Below are positions 34,202 through 43,867 of a stretch of DNA of 64,000 bases, piece after piece (within the stretch, counting starts at the first letter, position 1; the number at the start of each line of letters is the position of its first letter). Under the pieces are notes generated by a model. It ran no database searches. It was not told the origin of the DNA and worked only from the letters and a program-made list of their open reading frames with translations. The position numbers and the translations under genes are program-made. Origin of the DNA: Ramlibacter monticola (GTDB lineage Bacteria > Pseudomonadota > Gammaproteobacteria > Burkholderiales > Burkholderiaceae_C); contig NZ_JAEQNE010000001.1 in the NCBI RefSeq assembly GCF_016722785.1, forward strand, positions 868,001 to 932,000, given 5' to 3'.

Positions 34202-35811
34202 CACAGACCCATCCGGGCCAGGTCGTCGAGCAGGGCTTGCGCCGACGGATAGCGCAGCTCGTGGTCCTTGGCCATCAGGCCTTCCATCACGGCCTGCAGG
34301 TGCGCGTGGTCGGGCGGCAGCAGCGGCACCGGCTCCTGCACGTGCATGCGCAGCAGCTCCTGCGCGGAACTGGCGTGGTACGGCTTGCGGCCCGTGAGCA
34401 GCTCGTGGGCCATCACGCCCAGGCTGTAGATGTCGCTGCGCGCGTCCACCGGGTGGCCGAGCGCCTGCTCCGGGCTCAGGTAGTAAGGCGTGCCGACGAT
34501 GTCGCCGTCCCCGGTTTCGGTGATCTTCATCGACACCTGCTTGGCCACCCCGAAATCCGCCAGCGCGAGGCTGCCGTCCTGGCGCAGCATCAGGTTGTCG
34601 GGCTTCATGTCCCGGTGCACGATCCCCACCTGGTGGATCGCACCCAGGCCGGCCGCGGCCTGCTTGAGGTACGAGAGCGCCGTGCTCGGAGCGATGGGAC
34701 CCTGGCGCATGCGCGAACGCAGGTCGCCGCGCGGGAAGTACTCCATCGCGATGTAGGCATGCGCCACCGAGAAGTCCTGGCGGTGGATGCGCGCCACGTT
34801 CGGGTGGTGGATCTGCGCCAGCAGCGCGTATTCCTGGATGAAGCGCTGCAGGGCGTCGCCCTCCAGGCCCTGGTCCAGCCGCATGACCTTCAGCACCTGC
34901 GGCGGCCCGCCTTCGGCCGGCTGGGCGAGGTAGATGGAGGCCATGCCGCCCTCGCCGATCTTGCGCAGCACGTGGTAGCCCTCGATCAGCAGGTGCGTGC
35001 CCGAGACCGGTGCGTTGGGCACGGCCGCGGGGGCGGCGGTGCGCCGGCGCGCATGCTGGTTGACCTGCAGCGAATCCCGCAGCTTGTGGAACACCTCCGG
35101 CGGCGTGTGCGAGCCGCGGCGCGGCACCAGGCCGGCGACTTCCACGATGTCCAGGAAACTGTTGTCCGGCAGGCCCACGGAGCCGATGCGGCCGTTCTCG
35201 GCGCGCCCTTGCGCCGCCACGCTGGTTCCGGCGGAGGTCGCGATGCTCCAGTTCAGGTCCATCGCCGTGACTTCGAGCAGGCGGGCGACTTCGACCGCCT
35301 CGCCGGCCGCGTGCACCTTGCCGTTGGTGCGCCGCGACAGGTCGGCCACCCCCAGGTGCACGCCCGCGCCCAGCGTGAGGCTGGGCAGGTGCGCCAATTC
35401 CGTGCGCGCCGCGATGGCCTGCGCCAGTTGCACCACCTCGTGCACCAGCAGGATGGCCGCATGCAGGCCGCGTTGCGCGTGATTCGGCTTCCGGTCCTCC
35501 GGCTTGTTGCCGAAGACGGCCAGGATGGAATCCGGGCGGCGCGTGCCGACCTCCCCATGGAGCTTGACGATCGGATCCGTCAGGATCCGCCGCACTTCGG
35601 TGACGAAGGCCGCGGCCTCGTCGGGCCCGAGCGCGTTGCAGATGGCAGAAAAATGATGCAGGCGCGCATAGACGATCGTCGCCACCGCGGACACGCCGTC
35701 GGCGGCGCTGCCGTCGAGGCCGGAGGCGAGCTGGGAAGTCCCGGCGAAGTCGACCCGGCCCGGCGCGTCTGGCGCGTCCGGTGCGAGTCGGGCTGCGAGG
35801 ACTGGTGGCAT
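34201..35811 (-). CDS. Ser/Thr protein kinase with N-terminal cyclase-like domain
   Basis: 536-aa protein. Residues about 25-220 resemble a class III nucleotide-cyclase fold. Its first strand reads IVYARLHHFSAIC, without the metal-binding Asp, and later strands include RRPDSILAVFG and LGAGVHLGVADL. The C-terminal kinase begins near residue 280, with GEGGMASIYLA, VLKVMRL, the catalytic loop IVHRDMKPDNLML, DFGVAK and TPYYLSPEQAL, so it is catalytically complete. ATG 35811 is chosen for AAGGGG 9 nt upstream; ATG 35832 has none. It is the first gene of the kinase-che string and is divergent from the DUF2126 gene. Confidence 0.88.
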   Translation of the reverse strand: MPPVLAARLAPDAPDAPGRVDFAGTSQLASGLDGSAADGVSAVATIVYARLHHFSAICNALGPDEAAAFVTEVRRILTDPIVKLHGEVGTRRPDSILAVFGNKPEDRKPNHAQRGLHAAILLVHEVVQLAQAIAARTELAHLPSLTLGAGVHLGVADLSRRTNGKVHAAGEAVEVARLLEVTAMDLNWSIATSAGTSVAAQGRAENGRIGSVGLPDNSFLDIVEVAGLVPRRGSHTPPEVFHKLRDSLQVNQHARRRTAAPAAVPNAPVSGTHLLIEGYHVLRKIGEGGMASIYLAQPAEGGPPQVLKVMRLDQGLEGDALQRFIQEYALLAQIHHPNVARIHRQDFSVAHAYIAMEYFPRGDLRSRMRQGPIAPSTALSYLKQAAAGLGAIHQVGIVHRDMKPDNLMLRQDGSLALADFGVAKQVSMKITETGDGDIVGTPYYLSPEQALGHPVDARSDIYSLGVMAHELLTGRKPYHASSAQELLRMHVQEPVPLLPPDHAHLQAVMEGLMAKDHELRYPSAQALLDDLARMGL

Positions 35812-36032
35812 CTGATTGGACCCCTTGCCCATCAGTGTACGTTTTGTGACAACCGGGTCGCGTCTACTTTGTCATGCCACAGCCACCGCTCATCTGACCG
35901 GGCTCAAGCGCGCAGGGCGAATGTCACACGGGCGCGACGCGTGCCGCTGCGTCGCCCGCCGGCCGGGGCACGCGGAGGCGCGAAGGGCGCCCGAAAACTC
36001 CGCAGGCCCGGCTGTTGCTACGATGCAGCGCC

Positions 36033-39000
36033 ATGTCCATCCACGCTGCACTGAACCACGTCACTCATTACAAATACGACCGACCGGTGTTGCTGGGCCC
36101 CCAGGTGGTGCGCCTGCGACCCGCGCCGCACTGCCGCAGCAAGGTGATCTCGTACTCCCTGCGGGTCGAGCCGGAAAAGCACTTCATCAACTGGCAGCAG
36201 GACCCCTTCTCCAATTTCCAGGCGCGCCTGGTCTTCCCGGAGAAGACCACGGGCTTCAAGGTGACCGTCGACCTCGTGGTGGAGATGGCGGTCTACAACC
36301 CCTTCGACTTCTTCCTGGAACCGGGCGCCGAGAACTTCCCCTTCAAGTACGAGCCGCAGGTCGCCGAGGAACTGGCGCCCTATCTCGCCTGCGAGCCGCT
36401 CACGCCGCGCGTCCAGGCCTACCTGGACAAGATCGACCGGACCCCGCGGCGCACCATCGATTTCCTGGTCACGCTCAACCAGCAGCTGCAGAACGACGTC
36501 CGGTACCTGATCCGCATGGAACCGGGCGTGCAGACGCCGGAGCAGACGCTGGAACTCGCCAGCGGCTCCTGCCGCGACTCGGGCTGGCTGCTGGTGCAGC
36601 TGCTGCGCCGGATGGGGCTGGCGGCGCGCTTCGTCTCGGGCTACCTGATCCAGCTGAAGCCGGACGTGAAGTCGCTGGAAGGCCCGAGTGGCACCGAAGT
36701 GGACTTCACCGACCTCCACGCATGGTGCGAGGTGTACCTTCCCGGTGCAGGGTGGATCGGCCTCGACCCGACCTCCGGCCTGCTCGCCGGCGAAGGCCAC
36801 GTCCCGCTCGCCTGCACGCCGCAGCCTTCCGGCGCCGCGCCGATCGAAGGCATGGTGGAAGACTGCGAGGTGGAGTTCAGCCACCACATGCAGGTCACGC
36901 GCATCCACGAATCGCCGCGCGTCACCATGCCCTACACCGAGGAACAGTGGCAGCAGGTGCTGGCGCTGGGCGACACCGTGGACCGCGCGCTGGAGGCCGG
37001 CGACGTGCGCCTGACCATGGGCGGCGAGCCGACCTTCGTCGCGGTGGGCGACCGCGACGCGGCCGAATGGAACACCGACGCCCTCGGCCCCACCAAGAGG
37101 GGCTACGCGACCGAACTGGTGAACCGGCTGCGCGCCGAATACGGCCAGGGCGGCTTCCTGCACTTCGGCCAGGGCAAATGGTATCCGGGCGAGCAGCTGC
37201 CCCGCTGGGCCCTGTCGATCTGCTGGCGCGCCGACGGCCAGCCCTGCTGGCGCAATCCGGCGCTGTTCGCCGACGAACGCCAGCCGGCCCGCCACGGCCC
37301 GGAGGATGCGCGCCGCTTCGTCCAGCGCCTGGCCGGCAAGCTGGGGATCACCGACCGGTTCGTGCAGGCCGGCTACGAGGACGTCTTCTATTACCTGTGG
37401 CGCGAGCGACGGCTGCCGGTCAACGTCGATCCCTTCGACGCCCGGCTCGACGACGAACTCGAACGCGTGCGCCTGCGCCGCGTGTTCGGGCAGAAACTCG
37501 ATTCGGTGGTCGGCTACGTGCTGCCGCTGGAAGCCGAGGACCCGGAGGCCCCGAAGCTGCGGGGCGCCCGCTGGAGCAGCGGCCCCTGGTTCCTGCGCGA
37601 CGACCGCCTGTACCTGATCCCCGGCGACTCGCCCATGGGGTACCGGCTGCCGCTGGAAAGCCTGCCGTGGGTGCGCGAGGCCGACTACCCCTACCTGATC
37701 GAGCGCGACCCGATGGCGCCGGCGGCCCCCCTGCCCGCCTTCGACGGCCTGCGCGGCCAGTACGTGCAGGGTCCGGCCAGCGCGCGCGGCGAGGCACCGC
37801 GCCTGTTCCAGGACTTCCCGGGCCCGGGAGGGCACGGGCGTGCCGTTCCCGGCGCAGGCACCCGTCCCACCCCGACAGGTCCCGGCGCCGCACCGGACGG
37901 CAGGCCCGCCGAGCCCGCCCGCGCGCCGGACCGCTTCGAGTCCGCCCACTGGCTCACCCGCACGGCGCTGTGCGTGGAGGTGCGCGACCCCCAGCGCGCC
38001 AATGGCCCGAGGGCCGAGCGCGAGCACGGCGGCCAGAGCGGCGTGCTGTACGTGTTCATGCCGCCGCTGGCGCGCCTGGAGGACTACCTGGAACTGCTCG
38101 CCGCCGTGGAGGCGACGGCGGAGGAGCTCGAGCTGCAGATCGTGCTGGAAGGCTACCCGCCGCCGCGCGACCCGCGCCTGAAGATCCTGCAGGTCACCCC
38201 CGACCCCGGCGTGATCGAGGTGAACATCCACCCGGCGCACGACTGGGGCGAGCTGGTGCAGCACACCGAGTTCCTGTACCAGGCCGCCTTCGAGAGCCGG
38301 CTCTCGGCCGAGAAGTTCATGACCGACGGCCGCCACACCGGCACCGGCGGCGGCAACCACTTCGTGCTGGGGGGCGCGACGCCTGCCGACTCGCCCTTCC
38401 TGCGCCAGCCCGAACTGCTCGCCAGCCTGCTGCTGTACTGGCACAACCACCCCAGCCTCAGTTACCTGTTCAGCGGCCTGTTCATCGGCCCGACCAGCCA
38501 GGCGCCGCGCGTGGACGAAGCGCGCAACGACCAGCTCTACGAGCTGGAGATCGCGCTGAAGGAGATCGAGCGCAACCGGAAGCTCCAGGGCGACGCCATG
38601 CCGCCCTGGCTGGTGGACCGCACGCTGCGCAACATCCTGATCGACGTCACCGGCAACACGCACCGCAGCGAGTTCTGCATCGACAAGATGTACTCGCCGG
38701 ACAGCGCCACGGGCCGCCTGGGCCTGCTGGAACTGCGCGCCTTCGAGATGCCGCCGCACGCCCGCATGAGCGTGGTGCAGCAGCTGCTGCTGCGCGCCCT
38801 GGTGGCGCGCTTCTGGAAGGACAGCTACCGCGCGCCGGTCACCCGCTGGGGCACCGAGCTGCACGATCGCTGGCTGCTGCCCTCCTTCATCTGGCTGGAC
38901 CTGCAGGACGTGCTCGCCGAGCTGCGGCAGGCCGGCTTCGACTTCGATCCGCACTGGTTCGCGCCGCACTTCGAATTCCGCTTCCCGGTCGCCGGCACCC

Positions 39001-39539
39001 TGCAGGCGCTCGGCATGGAGGTGACGCTGCGCAACGCGCTGGAGCCCTGGCACGTGATGGGCGAGGAGGGCGCCACCGGCGGAACGGTGCGCTACGTCGA
39101 TTCTTCGCTGGAGCGCATCGAGGTCAAGGTCACCGGGCTGAACGAGAGCCGCTACGTCGTCACCGTCAACGGCCGGCCGGTGCCCCTGCAGTCCACCGGC
39201 ACGGCGGGCGAATTCGTCGCCGGCGTGCGCTACCGTGCCTGGCAGCCGCCCTCGGCCATGCATCCCACCATCGGCGTGCACGCGCCGCTCACCTTCGACC
39301 TGGTCGACACCTGGATGCACCGCTCCGTCGCGGGCTGCCAGTACCACGTCGCCCACCCGGGCGGGCGCAACTACGTCACCTTCCCCGTCAACGCCTACGA
39401 GGCGGAGAGCCGGCGGCTGGCGCGTTTCTTCCGCATGGGGCACTCGCCGGGTCGCATGGAGGTGCCGCCCGCGACGGTGGAACTCACGGGCAGCCGCGAA
39501 TTCCCGTTCACGCTGGACCTGCGCCGGCCCCCGGCCTGA
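36033..39539 (+). CDS. Transglutaminase-DUF2126 protein
   Basis: 1168-aa cytosolic protein. The N-terminal 300 residues are a bacterial transglutaminase unit: an N-terminal beta domain, then catalytic Cys in LASGSCRDSGWLL, His in DLHAWCEVYLP and Asp in WIGLDPTSG. The rest is DUF2126, visible from LTMGGEPTFVAVGDRD onward, with FLHFGQGKWYPGEQLPRW, the GGGNHFVLGGA block and a C-terminal beta region. A Gly/Pro-rich insert lies near residues 590-640. ATG 36033 is used because the family starts with the beta domain there. It heads a unit with the fused ATP-grasp/alpha-E gene and a second transglutaminase. Confidence 0.9.
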   Translation: MSIHAALNHVTHYKYDRPVLLGPQVVRLRPAPHCRSKVISYSLRVEPEKHFINWQQDPFSNFQARLVFPEKTTGFKVTVDLVVEMAVYNPFDFFLEPGAENFPFKYEPQVAEELAPYLACEPLTPRVQAYLDKIDRTPRRTIDFLVTLNQQLQNDVRYLIRMEPGVQTPEQTLELASGSCRDSGWLLVQLLRRMGLAARFVSGYLIQLKPDVKSLEGPSGTEVDFTDLHAWCEVYLPGAGWIGLDPTSGLLAGEGHVPLACTPQPSGAAPIEGMVEDCEVEFSHHMQVTRIHESPRVTMPYTEEQWQQVLALGDTVDRALEAGDVRLTMGGEPTFVAVGDRDAAEWNTDALGPTKRGYATELVNRLRAEYGQGGFLHFGQGKWYPGEQLPRWALSICWRADGQPCWRNPALFADERQPARHGPEDARRFVQRLAGKLGITDRFVQAGYEDVFYYLWRERRLPVNVDPFDARLDDELERVRLRRVFGQKLDSVVGYVLPLEAEDPEAPKLRGARWSSGPWFLRDDRLYLIPGDSPMGYRLPLESLPWVREADYPYLIERDPMAPAAPLPAFDGLRGQYVQGPASARGEAPRLFQDFPGPGGHGRAVPGAGTRPTPTGPGAAPDGRPAEPARAPDRFESAHWLTRTALCVEVRDPQRANGPRAEREHGGQSGVLYVFMPPLARLEDYLELLAAVEATAEELELQIVLEGYPPPRDPRLKILQVTPDPGVIEVNIHPAHDWGELVQHTEFLYQAAFESRLSAEKFMTDGRHTGTGGGNHFVLGGATPADSPFLRQPELLASLLLYWHNHPSLSYLFSGLFIGPTSQAPRVDEARNDQLYELEIALKEIERNRKLQGDAMPPWLVDRTLRNILIDVTGNTHRSEFCIDKMYSPDSATGRLGLLELRAFEMPPHARMSVVQQLLLRALVARFWKDSYRAPVTRWGTELHDRWLLPSFIWLDLQDVLAELRQAGFDFDPHWFAPHFEFRFPVAGTLQALGMEVTLRNALEPWHVMGEEGATGGTVRYVDSSLERIEVKVTGLNESRYVVTVNGRPVPLQSTGTAGEFVAGVRYRAWQPPSAMHPTIGVHAPLTFDLVDTWMHRSVAGCQYHVAHPGGRNYVTFPVNAYEAESRRLARFFRMGHSPGRMEVPPATVELTGSREFPFTLDLRRPPA

Positions 39540-39540
39540 C

Positions 39541-40302
39541 ATGGCGCTCACGCTCCACGTCGTCTCCGACCTGCACCTGAGCCAGGCGGGGATGGACCTG
39601 CCCGCCACCGACGCCGACCTCGTCGTGCTGGCCGGCGACATCGCCCGGCCCCGCGAGGCCGTGGCCTGGGCCGGCGCGCTCGGCAAGCCGGTGCTGTACG
39701 TGCCGGGCAACCACGAGTTCTACGGCGGCAGCCTCGAGGGACGCATCGCCGAACTGCGCGCGCTCACCGAAGGCACGCCGGTGCGCCTGCTGCACGACGA
39801 CGAACTCGTGCTCGATGGCGTGCGCATCCTCGGCACCACCCTGTGGACCGAGTTCCGCCTGCCCGACCTGCCGCAGCAGGAGGCGGCGGAGCGCGCCGCC
39901 ACCAGCTTCATGCGCGACTTCTCCCGCATCCGCCTGCGCGAAGGCGAGGAGGCACTGCTGCGCGCGGACGACTGCGCCGCCCTGTTCCGCCGCCATTCGC
40001 GGTGGCTGCGGGAGCGGCTGGCGCACCCGCATGCGGGCCCCACCGTGGTGATCAGCCACCACGCGCCCTCCGTGCGCAGCATCCATCCGCGCTTCGCCGG
40101 ATCGGCCGTCAACCTGTGCTTCGCCTCCGATGCCGAATACCTGCTGGAGGGCGTGGACCTCTGGGTGCATGGCCACACGCACGACAGCTTCGACTACCGC
40201 GTGGGCGGCACGCGCGTGCTGTGCAACCCGCGCGGCTACGTGCGCGAAGGGGTGCAGGAGAACGCGCGCTTCGACCCGGCGCTGGTCGTCGCGGTGGGGT
40301 AG
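39541..40302 (+). CDS. Metallophosphoesterase family protein
   Basis: 253-aa calcineurin-like phosphoesterase. The metal motifs appear in order: VVSDLHL (D-x-H), VLAGDIA (GD), VPGNHEFYGG (GNHE), VVISHHAPS and WVHGHTHDSFDY (GHxH). All ligands are present, so hydrolase activity is plausible; the substrate is unknown. The start is 1 nt after the DUF2126 stop, placing it in the same transcription unit as the ATP-grasp/transglutaminase genes. It could act on a phosphorylated intermediate of that pathway, which is inference. Confidence 0.88.
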   Translation: MALTLHVVSDLHLSQAGMDLPATDADLVVLAGDIARPREAVAWAGALGKPVLYVPGNHEFYGGSLEGRIAELRALTEGTPVRLLHDDELVLDGVRILGTTLWTEFRLPDLPQQEAAERAATSFMRDFSRIRLREGEEALLRADDCAALFRRHSRWLRERLAHPHAGPTVVISHHAPSVRSIHPRFAGSAVNLCFASDAEYLLEGVDLWVHGHTHDSFDYRVGGTRVLCNPRGYVREGVQENARFDPALVVAVG

Positions 40303-40329
40303 GAGCCGCCAGCAGGCACGGCCCGGCTG

Positions 40330-42969
40330 GTGGAGAATGGACCGGTCGTGGACTCGCCCAAGGATTCCCTGTTCGGCCTGCAGGCCGAGGAGACGCCCGC
40401 CGCGCTCGCCGCGGCGCTGGCGCCCCCGGCCGCGCCCGGCCACTACGACGAACTGCGCGGCGGCATCTCCGCCCCGCTGCCCGACACCGCGGCCCATGCC
40501 GCCGTGGTGGGCGCGCACGCCCTGCCCACGCGGCCCTGGGCCCGCTTCTTCGAGAACCTGGGCCGCGAAGGCTTCGGCGACCTCAATCGGCGCACCATCG
40601 ACCTGCAGCGCCAGGTCCGCGACAACGGCGTCACCTACAACGTCTACGCCGATGCCAACGGCCCGCAGCGGCCCTGGTCGCTGGACCTGTTCCCGCTGAT
40701 CATCCCGTCCGCCACCTGGCAGCGCATCGAGGCCGGCGTGCTGCAGCGCGTGGGCCTGCTGGAACGCGTGCTGGAAGACCTCTACGGGCCCCAGGAACTG
40801 CTGAAGTCCAACCTGCTGCCGCCCGCGCTGGTGCAGGGCCATCCCGGCTACCTGCGGCCGATGCACGGAGTGCAGCCGGCCGGCGGCCGCCGCCTGCACA
40901 TCGCCGCCTTCGACCTGGCGCGCGACCCCACCGGCAACTGGTGGGTGCTGACGCAGCGCACCCAGGCCCCGTCGGGGCTCGGCTACCTGCTGGAGAACCG
41001 CCTGGCCATCTCGCGCCTGTTCCCCGAGGCCTTCCGCGACCTGAAGGTGCAGCGCCTGGCCGGCGCCTACCGGGCGCTGCTGGAAAGCCTCACGGCGATG
41101 GGCCGCGCGATGGATGCCGCCGAGCCGCGCATCGTGCTGCTGACGCCGGGGCCCTACAACGAAACCTACTTCGAGCACGCCTACCTGGCGCGCTACCTGG
41201 GCCTCACCCTGGTCGAGGGCAGCGACCTGACCGTGCGCGACGAGCGCCTGTACCTGAAGACGCTGAAGGGGCTGGAACCGGTCCACGGCGTGCTCAAGCG
41301 GCTCGACGACGAATTCCTCGACCCGCTGGAGCTGCGCCCCGATTCGCACCTGGGCGTGCCGGGCCTGCTGCAGGCGGTCCGCGCCGGCAACGTGCTGGTG
41401 GCCAACTGCCCGGGCTCGGGCATGCTCGAATCGCCGGCGCTGCTCGGCTTCCTGCCGGCCCTGAGCCGGCAGTTGCTGGGCGCGGAACTGCAGCTGCCCT
41501 CGCTCCCGACCTGGTGGTGCGGCGAACGCGCCGCCATGGCCGCCGCCCTGCCGCAACTGCCGCAGTGCGTGATCAAGGAGACCCTCGGCGGCGCCGGCGC
41601 CGCGGCCATCCTGGGCAAGAACCTTTCGCGCCGCGAGCTGGACGAATACGCCGGGCGGATCCTGCGCGATCCGGACCGGCACACCATCCAGAGCTACATC
41701 CGCCTGTCGCAGATGCCCACCTGGAAGAGCGCGCGCTCGGGCGACCACATCGTGCCGCGCTCCATGCTGCTGCGCGTGTTCGCGTTGTCCGACGGCGCGA
41801 ACGGCTGGCGCGTGCTGCCCGGCGGACTCACGCGCATCGCCACCAGCGACACCGAGATCGCCTCCATGCAGCGCGGCGGCAGCAGTGCCGACACCTGGGT
41901 GCTCACCGAGGGCGAGGTCGATCCGACCACCCTGCTGCACCACGACCAGCCCGCCATCGACACGGCGCACCGCAGCCGCACCGTCACCAGCCGTGCGGCG
42001 GAGCACCTGTTCTGGCTCGGGCGCTACACCGAGCGCACGGAGAACACGGCGCGCCTCGCGCGGCTCGCGATCGAGAGCCTCAATGGCGAGGACCAGAACT
42101 CCGCGCCGCTGGTGGCCTGGCTGCGCGAGCTCGCGGTGGCCAACGGGCTCGTGCTCGCCGGCGTGCCGGCGGCGCGGCAGGGCCGGCGGGTCTTCGAGCG
42201 CTCCCTGGTCGCGGCGCTGGGCGACCGCGACGACGCCACAAGCGTCGGCTTCAACCTGCGCGCCGTCCGCGCCGCCGCGTCGGCCGTGCGCGAGCGGATC
42301 TCCATCGAACAGTGGAACCAGATCGTGCGGGCGGAGCAGGAGTTCCGCATCGGCTGCGAAGCGCTCGCCAGCGGGGGCGAATACTCCTCGGTCGAGGCGC
42401 TGCGGGTGCTGGAGAGGCTGTCGGCCCACACGGCCGCCATGACCGGGGCGCAGACCGACCGCATGACGCGCGACGACGGCTGGCGGCTGCTGTCCATCGG
42501 CCGCCACCTGGAGCGCCTGGCCTTCCTCGCGCAGGCGCTCGCCAGCGGCTTCGGGACCGGCGCCCTGTTCGACGAAGGCGGCTACGAGGCGGTGGTGGCG
42601 CTGTTCGACAGCACGATCACCTTCCACGCGCAGTACCAGCAACGCCACGACATCCCGGCCCTGCTGGACCTGCTGGTGCTGGACCGCGAGAACCCGCGCG
42701 CGCTGGGCTGGGTCGCGCAGACGCTGCGCGGCCGGCTGGCGAAGCTGGCCGGCGCCGCCCCCGGCGAACCGACCGCCGTGGCCATGCCCGTGCCCGACCC
42801 CGAGTCCTGGAACCTGGAGGGCCTGTGCCAGCGCGACGCCTCGGGCCGCTACCCCGCGACGACCGAGCTGCTGCAGCAGTGCATCGACGCCTCCTACCGG
42901 CTCTCCGACGAGCTCGCCGCGCGCTACTTCGCGCACTCGACCGACGCCCGCACCTCGGTCGGCGCCTGA
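40330..42969 (+). CDS. Fused circularly permuted ATP-grasp and alpha-E protein
   Basis: 879-aa fusion. Residues about 60-540 form a circularly permuted ATP-grasp enzyme (LDLFPLIIPSATW, YLLENRLAISRLFP, VLLTPGPYNETYFEHAYLA, VIKETLGGAGAAAILG, GGLTRIAT). From about 555 the alpha-E domain begins with SRAAEHLFWLGRYTERTEN and later DDGWRLLSIGRHLERLAF. The same two functions occur as separate genes at 19161-21628. The GTG start at 40330 is uncertain, with GTG 40348 an alternative. It lies between the phosphoesterase and a transglutaminase gene, as in the amidoligase-type gene neighbourhoods described for these families. Confidence 0.88.
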   Translation: MENGPVVDSPKDSLFGLQAEETPAALAAALAPPAAPGHYDELRGGISAPLPDTAAHAAVVGAHALPTRPWARFFENLGREGFGDLNRRTIDLQRQVRDNGVTYNVYADANGPQRPWSLDLFPLIIPSATWQRIEAGVLQRVGLLERVLEDLYGPQELLKSNLLPPALVQGHPGYLRPMHGVQPAGGRRLHIAAFDLARDPTGNWWVLTQRTQAPSGLGYLLENRLAISRLFPEAFRDLKVQRLAGAYRALLESLTAMGRAMDAAEPRIVLLTPGPYNETYFEHAYLARYLGLTLVEGSDLTVRDERLYLKTLKGLEPVHGVLKRLDDEFLDPLELRPDSHLGVPGLLQAVRAGNVLVANCPGSGMLESPALLGFLPALSRQLLGAELQLPSLPTWWCGERAAMAAALPQLPQCVIKETLGGAGAAAILGKNLSRRELDEYAGRILRDPDRHTIQSYIRLSQMPTWKSARSGDHIVPRSMLLRVFALSDGANGWRVLPGGLTRIATSDTEIASMQRGGSSADTWVLTEGEVDPTTLLHHDQPAIDTAHRSRTVTSRAAEHLFWLGRYTERTENTARLARLAIESLNGEDQNSAPLVAWLRELAVANGLVLAGVPAARQGRRVFERSLVAALGDRDDATSVGFNLRAVRAAASAVRERISIEQWNQIVRAEQEFRIGCEALASGGEYSSVEALRVLERLSAHTAAMTGAQTDRMTRDDGWRLLSIGRHLERLAFLAQALASGFGTGALFDEGGYEAVVALFDSTITFHAQYQQRHDIPALLDLLVLDRENPRALGWVAQTLRGRLAKLAGAAPGEPTAVAMPVPDPESWNLEGLCQRDASGRYPATTELLQQCIDASYRLSDELAARYFAHSTDARTSVGA

Positions 42970-42973
42970 GGCC

Positions 42974-43867
42974 ATGCTGCTGCACGTCCTGCACGAAACC
43001 GCCTACGACTACGTGCCCGCGGTGCGCACGGCGCAGCACATGGCGCACCTGAAGCCGGCCACCACGGCCACGCAGCAGGTCCTGCGCCACCGGCTTGCCA
43101 TCGAACCGGCACCCGCGCGCAGCAGCGAATGGATCGACGTGTACGGCAACACGCGCAGCTTCTTCAGCCTGCAGTTCTCGCACGAGGCCCTGCGGGTGGT
43201 GGCCGACAGCCTGGTCGCCACCTCGGCGCAGGCCGTGCCGGCCGCCAGCCTGCCCTGGGAGCAGGCGGTGGAGCGCATGCGCTACCACCGCGCGAGCCGC
43301 TACGACCCCGCCGCCGAATTCGCCTTCGCCTCGCCCTCCGTGCCGCGCGACGACGCCTTCGCCGACTACGCCCGGCCCAGTTTCGCGCCGGGGCGCCCCC
43401 TGCTGGAGGCAGCGCGCGAACTGACGCAGCGCATCCACGCGGACTTCGAATACGAGACCACCGCCACCGACGTCAACACGCCGGCGCTGCAGGCGCTGGC
43501 CCTGCGCAAGGGCGTCTGCCAGGACCTCGCGCAGGTGATGCTCGGCTGCCTGCGCAGCCTGGGCCTGCCCGGCCGCTACGTCAGCGGCTACCTGCTCACC
43601 GAGCCGCCGCCGGGGCAGCCCCGGCTGGTGGGCAGCGATGCCTCGCATGCCTGGGTCTCGGTGTACCTGCCGGCGGCGGAAGGCCCCGGCCAGTGGGTCG
43701 ATCTCGATCCCACCAACGACCGCGCCGCCGGCGAGGACTACGTGACGCTCGCCTTCGGCCGCGACTACGGCGACGTGTCGCCGGTGCGCGGCGTGATCCA
43801 CGGCGGCGCCAACCACACCCTGCGCGTGGCCGTGACGGTCACGCCGGCGGCAGGCGCCGCGCCGTAG
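42974..43867 (+). CDS. Transglutaminase family protein, stand-alone
   Basis: 297-aa cytosolic transglutaminase-like protein with an N-terminal beta domain (MLLHVLHETAYDYVPAV) and a core with Cys in RKGVCQDLAQVML, His in SDASHAWVSVYLP and Asp in WVDLDPTNDR. All three catalytic positions are filled. It starts 4 nt after the fusion gene, so co-expression is expected. In related bacteria this type accompanies alpha-E and ATP-grasp proteins and may act as a protease or amide transferase on the product. A 162-nt gap without a gene follows. Confidence 0.9.
   Translation: MLLHVLHETAYDYVPAVRTAQHMAHLKPATTATQQVLRHRLAIEPAPARSSEWIDVYGNTRSFFSLQFSHEALRVVADSLVATSAQAVPAASLPWEQAVERMRYHRASRYDPAAEFAFASPSVPRDDAFADYARPSFAPGRPLLEAARELTQRIHADFEYETTATDVNTPALQALALRKGVCQDLAQVMLGCLRSLGLPGRYVSGYLLTEPPPGQPRLVGSDASHAWVSVYLPAAEGPGQWVDLDPTNDRAAGEDYVTLAFGRDYGDVSPVRGVIHGGANHTLRVAVTVTPAAGAAP

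Noticed and set aside
35847..35874. TGACAA-N16-TTGTCA inverted repeat between kinase 1 and the DUF2126 gene
   Set aside because: Six-base arms with wide spacing are expected by chance in a divergent promoter region; no flanking promoter boxes support it.
36018..39710. 1230-codon minus-strand frame opposite the transglutaminase-DUF2126 gene
   Set aside because: Antisense artefact of high GC; the + strand protein has complete catalytic motifs.
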